Source: an uncultured Prevotella sp.
GTDB taxonomy: Bacteria; Bacteroidota; Bacteroidia; Bacteroidales; Bacteroidaceae
Assembly: GCA_946183985.1 (NCBI GenBank)
Contig: CAMHDT010000004.1
Span: 1-45,434, forward strand
DNA: 45,434 bases
Reading direction: 5' to 3'
Of this stretch, positions 27,659 to 36,713 are shown one piece after another (within the stretch, counting starts at the first letter, position 1; each line of letters opens with the position of its first letter). Made by a program: the position numbers and the translations under genes. The notes below the pieces were generated by a model that saw nothing but the letters and a program-made list of their open reading frames with translations, was not told the origin of the DNA and did not search any database.

Positions 27659-28276
27659 ATGCAGCAATACCCATCACAACTGCTGGAAAGGGCAGTGCGC
27701 GAATTTGCGAAACTGCCGGGCATAGGGCGCAAGACAGCCTTAAGGCTTGTGTTGTATATGCTGCGCCGCGAAACAGCCGATGTCGATGAGTTTGCCAGTG
27801 CCGTGCAAACCTTGAAGCATGAAGTGCAGTTCTGCCGCGTGTGTCACAACATCAGCGACAGCGATGTGTGTCCCATTTGTGCTGATAGCCGGCGCGATGC
27901 CTCTACGGTGTGCGTCGTTGAGAACATACAAGATGTGATGGCCATAGAGAACACGCAGCAATATCACGGACTTTATCATGTACTGGGTGGTCTCATCTCA
28001 CCCATGGATGGGGTAGGGCCAGCCGACCTTGAAATCAGTTCGCTGGTGCAGCGTGTGGAGAGTGGTGACATCAGCGAGGTGATTCTAGCCCTCAGCACAA
28101 CTATGGAGGGCGACACCACAGGCTTTTACATCTTCCGCAAGTTGGCTCCACTGAATGTTAAGGTTAGTATTATAGCCCGCGGTATCTCCGTTGGCAATGA
28201 ACTGGAGTATACTGACGAGGTTACGCTGGGCCGTTCCATACAAAACCGCACTCCTTTTGAAATGAATAGCAAATAA
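27659..28276 (+). CDS. recR: Recombination mediator RecR
   Basis: [17 protein letters not shown]; CxxC...CPIC zinc finger; Toprim [12 protein letters not shown]. Confidence 0.96.
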   Translation: MQQYPSQLLERAVREFAKLPGIGRKTALRLVLYMLRRETADVDEFASAVQTLKHEVQFCRVCHNISDSDVCPICADSRRDASTVCVVENIQDVMAIENTQQYHGLYHVLGGLISPMDGVGPADLEISSLVQRVESGDISEVILALSTTMEGDTTGFYIFRKLAPLNVKVSIIARGISVGNELEYTDEVTLGRSIQNRTPFEMNSK

Positions 28277-28280
28277 AACG

Positions 28281-28778
28281 ATGATACCAATGAAGAAGAC
28301 GCAACATATATTGATGACGGTGTTCGCACTGATATGTGCCATTGTGGTGGCATTATATGCTTACACCACCATGTTGCAAGGCGAGTTTCCATCCATACAC
28401 GCCAGCGAGGGCACGCGTTTCGCACTCTCATGTGTGTGCATCCTGCTTACTCTTTGCACCATTCCCTTTGCTCTGAAACTGTTTAAGTTCAAGCGTATAG
28501 AGCGCGACCTGCAGACACGCAAGTCAGAAGCCTTGTTGCAATGGGGGCTTCTCCGCATGAGTATGGTGGGTTTCCTGCTGTTGGCCAACATATTGCTCTA
28601 CTATCTGTTGGAAGAAGAGCCCACCTTCGGGTGGCTGTCAGTCATCTTGATTCTTATATTGCCTTTCATTGTTCCCACAATGTCGCGCTGTGAAGCCGAA
28701 ACCGCTCAGGATGAGCCTGCAGTGGTTGAGGGTGCTGAGGCAGAACAGTTGGAAACGGATTATAGCAACGAAGCATGA
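28281..28778 (+). CDS. Hypothetical membrane protein with acidic C-terminus
   Basis: Four hydrophobic segments, co-directional between recR and a GT2. Confidence 0.7.
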   Translation: MIPMKKTQHILMTVFALICAIVVALYAYTTMLQGEFPSIHASEGTRFALSCVCILLTLCTIPFALKLFKFKRIERDLQTRKSEALLQWGLLRMSMVGFLLLANILLYYLLEEEPTFGWLSVILILILPFIVPTMSRCEAETAQDEPAVVEGAEAEQLETDYSNEA

Positions 28779-29902
28779 AACTAAGTGTCATCATAGTCAG
28801 TTACAAGGTACCATACTTTGTGGAGCAGTGCATCAACAGTGTGCGCAGGGCCACGAAAAATATGGACTGCGAGATATTCGTCGTCGACAATCATTCGGCT
28901 GACGGCACTGTTGACTATTTGAGGCAATGTTTTGGGAACAGCATCATTTTGATTGACAGCAACCATAACCTGGGGTTCGCACGCGCCAACAATATGGCCA
29001 TTCGTCAGGCAAAGGGCGACTATGTGTTACTGCTCAACCCAGATACGTTTGTGGGTGAAGATGCCATTAAGCAGGCGGTGTGTTTCATGGACGAGCATCC
29101 GAAGGCTGGCGGAGTAGGGGTGATGATGCACAATTCCAATGGCACTATAGCCCCCGAGTCGCGCCGGGCACTTCCCACGCCATGGGTCTCGTTTCTCAAG
29201 ATGCTGGGGTTGTCGCGCCGCTACTATATGAGTCATCTGTCGTGGGACCATGCCGAGCGCATTGATGTCATGAGTGGTGCATTCTGCCTGTTGCGCCATT
29301 CGATACTCAAAGAGATTGGCTTGCTCGACGAAGACTTCTTCATGTATGGCGAAGACATTGACCTCAGCTACCGCATTCTCAAAGGCGGATACGAGAACTG
29401 GTATGTGCCGGCTCGTATCGTGCATTATAAAGGCGAGTCGACGCAGAAGTCATCGTTCCGCTATGTGCACGTATTCTATCAGGCCATGCTCATCTTCTTC
29501 CGTAAACACTATGGTCACCTCACCCTCCTTGTCACTTTGCCCATCAAGGCTGCTATCTACTTGCGTGCATTCATGGCACTGGTGCCCATGCAGTATTGGC
29601 GCATGAGACGGGCACTGGGATTCTATGACAAGAACGACAATTGGCCCATGTATGTGTTTGTTGGATCATCTGAGATGCATCAGGCGTGTCGTGCCCTGGC
29701 TCAGCGTAAGGCTCTGACGGCGCGGTATGCAGATGTCGACGAGAAGGTCGTTCCGGCCAAAAAACAATGTGTGGTCTACGACACCGAGATATTCAGTTTT
29801 GAAGAAATCATCAGTCGTGCTTCGGCCGACGGCCTATCGCTCATCGGTACGTTCAGCACAAAGACAAACATTCTGATAACCCCTCATGAAGTATTGAAAT
29901 GA
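28775..29902 (+). CDS. Glycosyltransferase family 2
   Basis: LSVIIVSYKVPYFVEQCINSV, VDNHSADGTVDYL, GEDIDLSYR. Confidence 0.92.
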   Translation: MKLSVIIVSYKVPYFVEQCINSVRRATKNMDCEIFVVDNHSADGTVDYLRQCFGNSIILIDSNHNLGFARANNMAIRQAKGDYVLLLNPDTFVGEDAIKQAVCFMDEHPKAGGVGVMMHNSNGTIAPESRRALPTPWVSFLKMLGLSRRYYMSHLSWDHAERIDVMSGAFCLLRHSILKEIGLLDEDFFMYGEDIDLSYRILKGGYENWYVPARIVHYKGESTQKSSFRYVHVFYQAMLIFFRKHYGHLTLLVTLPIKAAIYLRAFMALVPMQYWRMRRALGFYDKNDNWPMYVFVGSSEMHQACRALAQRKALTARYADVDEKVVPAKKQCVVYDTEIFSFEEIISRASADGLSLIGTFSTKTNILITPHEVLK

Positions 29903-30411
29903 GCACACTACCCATCGTCAATCTGCGCGCCATGGAGCCCGAAGACCTCGACATGCTCTATCATCTTGAGAACGACAGGCTGTTGTGGGATATTGGTACC
30001 ACCAATGTGCCTTATTCGCGCTATGTGCTTCACGACTATATTGCCCATTCGTCTGGCGACATCTATACCGATAAAGAGGTAAGACTCATCATTGAAGACG
30101 GGCAACGACAGACTGTAGGCATCGTAGATCTCACCTCGTTCGATCCAAAGAACCTTAGAGCCGAGGTTGGTATTGTCATTGCTGCTCCATATCGTCGCCA
30201 AGGTTATGCACGTGCAGCCTTGAATGCCATTCACGACTATGTATGCAGCACGCTCCATCTGCATCAGTTGTATTCCATCATCTCTTCTAGGAACGAAGCC
30301 TCACTCGCACTTTTCACGCAAATGGGCTATACTACCAGTGGTCTGCTTTCCGACTGGTTGCTCTTGTCCGATGGCTATCAGCCGGCTGTCATCATGCAGA
30401 GAGTCTTTTAG
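29899..30411 (+). CDS. GNAT-family N-acetyltransferase
   Basis: VGIVIAAPYRRQGYARAALNAI acetyl-CoA motif; NEASLALFTQMGY. Confidence 0.9.
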   Translation: MSTLPIVNLRAMEPEDLDMLYHLENDRLLWDIGTTNVPYSRYVLHDYIAHSSGDIYTDKEVRLIIEDGQRQTVGIVDLTSFDPKNLRAEVGIVIAAPYRRQGYARAALNAIHDYVCSTLHLHQLYSIISSRNEASLALFTQMGYTTSGLLSDWLLLSDGYQPAVIMQRVF

Positions 30412-30419
30412 TTAAATAT

Positions 30420-31157
30420 TTATTTTTTGATTTTCAAATTTCCCTGTCTCCTGAACTCTGCACAGGTAATGGCTGTGGCAATGGCTACATTCAGGCTCTC
30501 TGCACCCTCGTGATACTGAGGAATGAGCAAATGCTGTGTCAGTAGCGGTCTGACGGCCTGTGAGATGCCGTTGCCCTCGTTGCCCATTACGATAATGCCC
30601 TGCGGCGCCAATGTCTTCTCGTAGATATTCTCGCCATCGAGAAGCGTGCCATAGACTGGCACTTCTGCCTTTGACAACAATTGCACCAGGTCGGTATAGA
30701 TAATGTCCACACGTGCAATGCTGCCCATCGTGGCCTGTACCACCTTGGGACTCCATGCATCCACGGTGTCTGGCGAACAGTAGATGGTGGTCAGTCCGAA
30801 CCAGTCGGCAACACGGATGATTGTGCCCAGGTTGCCTGGGTCTTGAATGCCGTCGAGTGCCAGTGCCAACGGCGATACAGCAGAGGGCAGGAGATTGTCT
30901 CTCATGTTGAACACAGCCAGCACCTGTTGTGGATGCTGTAGGAAACTGACCTTGCGAAGTTCCTCGTCCGTTACCAATTGTGCTGCATAGCTATTGTCTT
31001 TCCATTGCTCTGTAGCAAAGATTATCTTCGGTGTGAACCCTGCGTTCAGTAGATTACCCACCACTTTTGGACCTTCAGCCACAAAGGCTCCTTCACTCTT
31101 GCGATGTTTTTTCATCTCAAGTTGCTTCACATATTTTATCTGTCCCTTGCTAATCAT
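30420..31157 (-). CDS. TrmH/SpoU-family RNA methyltransferase
   Basis: DGIQDPGNLGTIIRVADWFG; IIVMGNEGNGIS; LNVAIATAI. Confidence 0.93.
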   Translation of the reverse strand: MISKGQIKYVKQLEMKKHRKSEGAFVAEGPKVVGNLLNAGFTPKIIFATEQWKDNSYAAQLVTDEELRKVSFLQHPQQVLAVFNMRDNLLPSAVSPLALALDGIQDPGNLGTIIRVADWFGLTTIYCSPDTVDAWSPKVVQATMGSIARVDIIYTDLVQLLSKAEVPVYGTLLDGENIYEKTLAPQGIIVMGNEGNGISQAVRPLLTQHLLIPQYHEGAESLNVAIATAITCAEFRRQGNLKIKK

Positions 31158-31162
31158 GGGTA

Positions 31163-31315
31163 CAAAGATACGAATAAGCGAGGGAAGAACAAAATAAAAT
31201 CTATTTTTTATTTTTTCTTCCGAGCGAAAGTATCTTCGACCGTCAGGTCAAAGATACGAATAAGCGAGGGAAGAACAAAATAAAATCTATTTTTTATTTT
31301 TCTTCCGAGCGAAAG
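31163..31315. repeat. 86-bp tandem duplication of a palindromic element carrying TATCTTTG boxes
   Basis: caaagatacgaataagcgagggaagaacaaaataaaatctattttttattttt..cttccgagcgaaag at 31163-31230 and 31249-31315. Confidence 0.93.
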
Positions 31316-31390
31316 GCACTTATGAAATTATCTATGGCACTTACGAAATTATCTATGGCACTTACGAAATTATCTATGGCACTTACAGTG
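31315..31390. repeat. Tandem array B, 21-bp period
   Basis: ggcacttacgaaattatctat units at 31315, 31336, 31357, 31378. Confidence 0.92.
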
Positions 31391-31483
31391 GCTAAATGCC
31401 ATCGTTGTATCTGCGGGATGATGATTGCACTTTAAAATAGCGTTAATATTCTGAAATCACTTTCTGTTTACATCTTTTTTTCG

Positions 31484-31491
31484 TACCTTTG
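31484..31491 (+). promoter_or_regulatory. Bacteroidetes -7 box TACCTTTG
   Basis: Matches TAnnTTTG upstream of the 31521 CDS. Confidence 0.6.
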
Positions 31492-31520
31492 CCCATTAAT
31501 TCGCGAAGGTACAGTCTCGT

Positions 31521-33743
31521 ATGAACAGCAAACTTTACATATATATGTTGCTGGTGGGCATGATGGCACTTATGGTTTCATGCTCCACGACGAAGTATGT
31601 GCCAGAGGGGGAGTATCTGCTCAACAGCGTGAAGGTGAAGACCGATGGCGAATATAGCAGGGAAATCAATACAGGAACATTGAAGAACTATGTACGACAG
31701 CAGCCTAACGGTCGCCTGTTCTCGCTGTTCAAAATGTCGTTAGCCACCTATTCGCTGTCGGGACGCGACACAACGAAGTGGGTGAACCGCGTGCTACGCT
31801 CTATGGGTGAGCCACCAGTGGTGTTCGACAGTGCGAAGGCTGTGGCTACGTGTGCTGATCTGTGCCAGCAATTGCGCAACGAAGGGTTCCTGCGTGCCGA
31901 TGTGACGATGAAGAAGCAGCGGAAAGGGCGCAAGATGAATATCGTATATGTGCTGCATCCCAATAATCCTTATTTCATAGAGAACATAGACTACGATATT
32001 GCCGACCCTGCTCTGCAGCGCATGTTGCAGACTGACTCGGTGAACAGGCTCGTTTACAAAGGTATGAAGTTTGATGTGTCGCGCCTCGATGCTGAGCGTA
32101 AGCGCCTCACATCGGTGCTGGCCGACAGTGGCTACTACCGTTTCCATAAGGAGTTCATTACCTATCAGGCCGACACCATTCCTGGCACCACCCTCATTGA
32201 CCTGACACTAAGGATGGGACTCTACCGTCTGGGGTCGCGCCCTGACACGCTTCATACACGCTACTATATGCGTCACATCAACTATGCCAGCGGCGATGCA
32301 GGCGACCACAAGGTTCATCTGCGTCAGCATGTGCTGAACGAGTGTACACACCTTGAGGCGGGGCAGCCTTTCAGTGCGTCGGGATTACAGAATACCTATA
32401 ATCACTTCGGACGCCTGCAGGCTGTAAGGTATACGAATGTGACATTGCGTCAGGTGCCCGACGAAGACTCTCTCGATTGCGATATCCTGCTGCAGACCAA
32501 CAAACCGTCGACCATCAGTTTCCAGCCCGAAGGCACCAACACGGCTGGCGACCTGGGGGCAGCCGCCTCGCTTACCTATCAGAACCGCAACCTGTTTCGC
32601 GGAAGCGAAGTGCTGTCAATTGAACTGCGTGGTGCCTATGAGGCCATACGCGGGCTCGAAGGCTACAGTAATCAGGATTTCGTGGAGTATAGCGTGGAGA
32701 CGCGCCTGCAATTTCCACGATTCGTCACACCCTTCCTGCGTAGGCAGACCCGGCAGCGAATGAATGCCACGAGCGAGGTGTCTTTGCTCTACGACCTGCA
32801 GAACCGCCCCGAGTTCCACCGCCGCTTGGTGTCGGCAGCATGGCGCTACAGGTGGAGTGCGCCCCACAGGCATGACCGTTTCCAATTGGATCTCCTGGAC
32901 CTGAACTATGTGTTCATGCCGTGGATATCACAGACCTTCCGTACAGAGTATCTCGACAATGACAACAACCGTAACGCCATCCTGCGCTATAACTACGACG
33001 ACCTCTTTATCACGAAGATTGGCTTCGGTTATTCCTATGCAAAAGGTGACTGGGCCGTCAAGACAAATGTAGAGACGTCAGGCAATCTGCTGCAGTTTGG
33101 CTCAAAGGTTTTTGGCACAGAGAAGGACAACGAAGGACATTACAGGCTGTTCAACATCGCCTTTGCACAATATGTGAAGGGCGATATAGACATGAGCAAG
33201 ACCATTCGGATTGACAAGAGCAACCAGGTGGTGTTTCATGTGGGCTTCGGCATTGCCTATCCTTATGGCAACAGCACGGTGCTGCCATTTGAAAAACGCT
33301 ATTTCTCTGGAGGCGCCAACAGCGTGCGCGGATGGAGCGTGCGTTCGCTTGGACCAGGCAAATACAAGGAGCGCGACGGACGCATCAACTTCATCAATCA
33401 GACGGGCGACATGAAACTCGACATGAATGTGGAGTACCGCACCCGACTATTCTGGAAGTTCAGCGGTGCAGCCTTTATTGATGCGGGAAATATCTGGACA
33501 CTGCGCGAATATGCAGTGCAGCCTGGCGGACAGTTCCGCCTGAAAGATTTCCCCAGTCAGTTGGCAGTTGGCTATGGCTTTGGCCTGCGTCTTAACTTCG
33601 ATTATTTTATCCTGCGTTTCGACTTGGGTATGAAGGCCGTCAATCCCGCATACGAGACCGACGACGAAGAGCACTACCCGCTATTGCATCCCAAGTTCGG
33701 TCGCGACAATGCATTCCACTTTGCCGTGGGACTGCCGTTCTAA
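31521..33743 (+). CDS. BamA/TamA-family outer membrane protein with N-terminal lipobox
   Basis: MVSCSTTKYVPEGEYLL; POTRA-like N-half; GGANSVRGWSVRSLGPG and a C-terminal barrel ending in F. Confidence 0.92.
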   Translation: MNSKLYIYMLLVGMMALMVSCSTTKYVPEGEYLLNSVKVKTDGEYSREINTGTLKNYVRQQPNGRLFSLFKMSLATYSLSGRDTTKWVNRVLRSMGEPPVVFDSAKAVATCADLCQQLRNEGFLRADVTMKKQRKGRKMNIVYVLHPNNPYFIENIDYDIADPALQRMLQTDSVNRLVYKGMKFDVSRLDAERKRLTSVLADSGYYRFHKEFITYQADTIPGTTLIDLTLRMGLYRLGSRPDTLHTRYYMRHINYASGDAGDHKVHLRQHVLNECTHLEAGQPFSASGLQNTYNHFGRLQAVRYTNVTLRQVPDEDSLDCDILLQTNKPSTISFQPEGTNTAGDLGAAASLTYQNRNLFRGSEVLSIELRGAYEAIRGLEGYSNQDFVEYSVETRLQFPRFVTPFLRRQTRQRMNATSEVSLLYDLQNRPEFHRRLVSAAWRYRWSAPHRHDRFQLDLLDLNYVFMPWISQTFRTEYLDNDNNRNAILRYNYDDLFITKIGFGYSYAKGDWAVKTNVETSGNLLQFGSKVFGTEKDNEGHYRLFNIAFAQYVKGDIDMSKTIRIDKSNQVVFHVGFGIAYPYGNSTVLPFEKRYFSGGANSVRGWSVRSLGPGKYKERDGRINFINQTGDMKLDMNVEYRTRLFWKFSGAAFIDAGNIWTLREYAVQPGGQFRLKDFPSQLAVGYGFGLRLNFDYFILRFDLGMKAVNPAYETDDEEHYPLLHPKFGRDNAFHFAVGLPF

Positions 33744-33776
33744 CATAAAAGACGAAAAAGAAAAAAGTAGAAACTG

Positions 33777-34580
33777 ATGTTGAAATTCATATCATTCGGA
33801 AGTGGAAGTAGCGGCAATTGCTATTATCTGTATACAGATAGCGATGGACTGCTGATAGACATGGGGGTGGGTATCCGCATGTTGAAGAAGTATTTCCGCG
33901 ATTATGGCATCAATATGGCACAGATACACCAAGTGCTGATAACACATGATCACGCCGACCATATCAAATCGGTGGGAAGTATCAGCCACGATCTGCATCT
34001 GCCTGTCTATGCCTCAAGAGAAGTCCATTGCGGCATTGACCGTAACTATTGTGTAGCACGCAAAGTAGAAGCAGCCGACAGACACTATCTGGAACCTGAC
34101 TGTACGGTTCAGATAGGCGAGTTCAAGGTCACGCCATTCACCGTGCCTCACGACAGTAGTGATAATATGGGCTATGAGATTGAGGCTGGCGGAACGGTGT
34201 TCTGTCTGGTTACCGATGTGGGACACATCACTGAAGACATTGCCAGTCATATCAGTCGTGCCCATTATCTGGTCATCGAGGCCAACCACGATGTGGAGAT
34301 GCTCATGCAAGGTCCCTATCCACCACATCTGAAGGAGCGCATAACCAGCGGTACTGGTCATCTGAACAATGTGGCATGTGGTGAGGCCATTGCACAAAAT
34401 ATGAGCGAGCACTTGCGGCAAGTGTGGTTATGCCATCTGTCGGAGGAAAACAACCACCCAGAACTGGCACGGAAAACGGTGGAGACCGTACTGCGCTCTT
34501 ATGGCATCATCGTTGGAAAAGACCTTCAACTTGAGGTGTTGAAGCGCACTAAGCCTACGGGAATCTTCGAACTCATATAA
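33777..34580 (+). CDS. MBL-fold metallohydrolase (YycJ/WalJ-like)
   Basis: SGSSGNCYYLYTDSDGLLIDMG; THDHADH; HLSEENNHPELA. Confidence 0.92.
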   Translation: MLKFISFGSGSSGNCYYLYTDSDGLLIDMGVGIRMLKKYFRDYGINMAQIHQVLITHDHADHIKSVGSISHDLHLPVYASREVHCGIDRNYCVARKVEAADRHYLEPDCTVQIGEFKVTPFTVPHDSSDNMGYEIEAGGTVFCLVTDVGHITEDIASHISRAHYLVIEANHDVEMLMQGPYPPHLKERITSGTGHLNNVACGEAIAQNMSEHLRQVWLCHLSEENNHPELARKTVETVLRSYGIIVGKDLQLEVLKRTKPTGIFELI

Positions 34581-34592
34581 TCTTGAAAATAA

Positions 34593-34621
34593 AAAAAGGC
34601 TACCAATATTGGTAGCCTTTT
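34593..34621. terminator. Bidirectional intrinsic terminator
   Basis: aaaaaggctaccaatattggtagcctttt, perfect stem between convergent genes. Confidence 0.92.
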
Positions 34622-34645
34622 GCATGATTAAAGGATTGGAGTGAA

Positions 34646-36430
34646 TTACTCGCTCTTCTCCATTTGAGCCTTCAGGTTGGCCAAGACATCAAGGTCGCCA
34701 AGCGTGGTGCTTGCAGCAACGTTCTCAATCTTCGGAGCCTCTTCCTTCTTCTGACGGGGAGCAGCAGCCTTGCGGGCAGCACGCTTCTCCTCACGCTGTG
34801 CATCCTCGAAGGTGCGGCTGTGAGAAAGGATGATACGCTTCGAATCTTTGTTGAACTCGATGACCTTGAACTCCAGTTCCTCGCCCTGCTGAGCCTGACT
34901 GCCGTCTTCCTTCACCAGGTGCTTGGGAGTAGCGAAGCCTTCAACATTCTCCTCAAGGGCCACAACGGCACCCTTCTCGAGCACTTCGGTAATCTTACCT
35001 GTGTGGACAGAGCCAACGGTGTACTTCTCCTCGAACACATCCCAAGGATTGTCTTCCAACTGCTTGTGACCAAGCGACAGACGACGGTTCTCCTTGTCGA
35101 TGTCAAGAACTACTACATCAATGGGCTCGCCAACCTTTGTGAACTCACTGGGGTGCTTAACCTTCTTGGTCCACGACAGGTCGCTGATGTGGATGAGACC
35201 GTCAACGCCCTCTTCCAGTTCAACGAACACACCGAAGTTAGTGAAGTTGCGCACCTTGGCAGTGTGCTTAGAACCAACAGGATACTTCACTTCGATAGCC
35301 TCCCAGGGATCTTCCTTCAACTGCTTGATGCCGAGGCTCATCTTGCGCTCCTCGCGATCGAGGGTCAGCACAACGGCCTCAATCTCATCGCCTACCTTCA
35401 GGAACTCCTGAGCACTGCGCAGGTGCTGGCTCCAAGACATCTCGCTCACGTGAATCAGACCCTCAACGCCGGGCTGAACCTCTACGAATGCACCGTAGTC
35501 GGCAATGACAACAACCTTACCCTTGACGTGATCGCCTACCTTCAGGTCTGGGTTCAGAGCATCCCAAGGATGAGGAGTGAGTTGCTTCAGACCGAGAGCA
35601 ATGCGCTTCTTCTCCTCGTCGAAGTCGAGAATAACCACATTAATCTTCTGGTCGAGTTCAACAACCTTCTTAGGATCGTCAACGCGGCCCCATGACAGGT
35701 CTGTGATATGAATGAGTCCGTCAACACCTCCAAGGTCAACGAAGACACCATAGGATGTGATATTCTTAACGGTACCCTCCAGAATCTGACCCTTCTCAAG
35801 ACGAGAAATGATCTCCTGCTTCTGGGCTTCAAGTTCAGCCTCGATAAGAGCCTTGTGAGAAACAACCACGTTGCGGAACTCCTGGTTGATTTTCACCACC
35901 TTGAACTCCATCGTCTTGCCAACGAACTGGTCGTAGTCGCGAATGGGGTGTACATCAATCTGCGAACCGGGCAGGAAGGCCTCGATGCCAAAGACATCTA
36001 CAATCATGCCGCCCTTGGTGCGACACTTGATGAAGCCCTGAATAATCTGCTGCTCGTCGAGTGCCTGATTGACGCGATCCCAAGCCTGAGAGAGGCGAGC
36101 CTTCTTGTGAGAAAGGATGAGTTGGCCTTTCTTGTCCTCTGCGCTCTCAACATAGACTTCTACCACATCACCAGCCTTCAGGTCGGGATTGTAGCGGAAC
36201 TCGGCAGCGGGAATGATACCGTCGCTCTTGTAACCAATGTTGACAATCACTTCTTTCTTGTCTACAGAAACTACCTTGCCTTCAACAACCTGATGGTCGG
36301 CTACTTTGTTCAGGGTCTCGTCGTAGGCTTTGTCAAGTTCTTCCTTGCTGATGTTGCCAACGGTTCCGTTTTCAAACTCATCCCAGTTAAAGTCCTGGAG
36401 TGGCTGAACATTCTTTGTTAATTCTGACAT
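34646..36430 (-). CDS. rpsA: 30S ribosomal protein S1
   Basis: Repeated S1 RNA-binding domains (GxVKNITxYGVFVDLGGVDGLIHITDLSWGR etc.). Confidence 0.97.
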   Translation of the reverse strand: MSELTKNVQPLQDFNWDEFENGTVGNISKEELDKAYDETLNKVADHQVVEGKVVSVDKKEVIVNIGYKSDGIIPAAEFRYNPDLKAGDVVEVYVESAEDKKGQLILSHKKARLSQAWDRVNQALDEQQIIQGFIKCRTKGGMIVDVFGIEAFLPGSQIDVHPIRDYDQFVGKTMEFKVVKINQEFRNVVVSHKALIEAELEAQKQEIISRLEKGQILEGTVKNITSYGVFVDLGGVDGLIHITDLSWGRVDDPKKVVELDQKINVVILDFDEEKKRIALGLKQLTPHPWDALNPDLKVGDHVKGKVVVIADYGAFVEVQPGVEGLIHVSEMSWSQHLRSAQEFLKVGDEIEAVVLTLDREERKMSLGIKQLKEDPWEAIEVKYPVGSKHTAKVRNFTNFGVFVELEEGVDGLIHISDLSWTKKVKHPSEFTKVGEPIDVVVLDIDKENRRLSLGHKQLEDNPWDVFEEKYTVGSVHTGKITEVLEKGAVVALEENVEGFATPKHLVKEDGSQAQQGEELEFKVIEFNKDSKRIILSHSRTFEDAQREEKRAARKAAAPRQKKEEAPKIENVAASTTLGDLDVLANLKAQMEKSE

Positions 36431-36575
36431 AAAATTTTGTTTTGCCCCAAATGGAATGGAGCGTGGCCTGAACAGACGGGAATCAGACCATTGCTAATGG
36501 GTTAATATTGATAGACGCCTGCGCCTGTCCAGACATCTATTGCCACGGATGTGGCTGAAAACGGCTGCAAAATTA
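36431..36575 (-). promoter_or_regulatory. rpsA promoter (TAATTTTG at 36575-36568) and structured 5' leader
   Basis: Hairpins at 36542-36555, 36511-36540 and 36488-36500. Confidence 0.6.
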
Positions 36576-36682
36576 CTTAAAATAATTGAAAATGAAGCCG
36601 TTGCGCGGATTCTATTTTTTGCGATTTAAGATTCTTTAAGTTTTTTGCATCATATCAAATGCGTTTTACGATGATATGGCAT

Positions 36683-36713
36683 AAAAAAAAGAGTTAGTGC
36701 GTGAACACTAACT
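36683..36713 (-). terminator. Intrinsic terminator overlapping the 3' end of the clpC CDS
   Basis: gagttagtg-cgtgaa-cactaactc next to aaaaaaaa (U8 on minus strand); stop codon at 36694-36696 lies in the stem. Confidence 0.85.

Noticed and set aside
34664-36421. Long plus-strand ORFs antisense to rpsA (343 aa and 237 aa)
   Set aside because: Shadow ORFs of a highly biased ribosomal protein gene.
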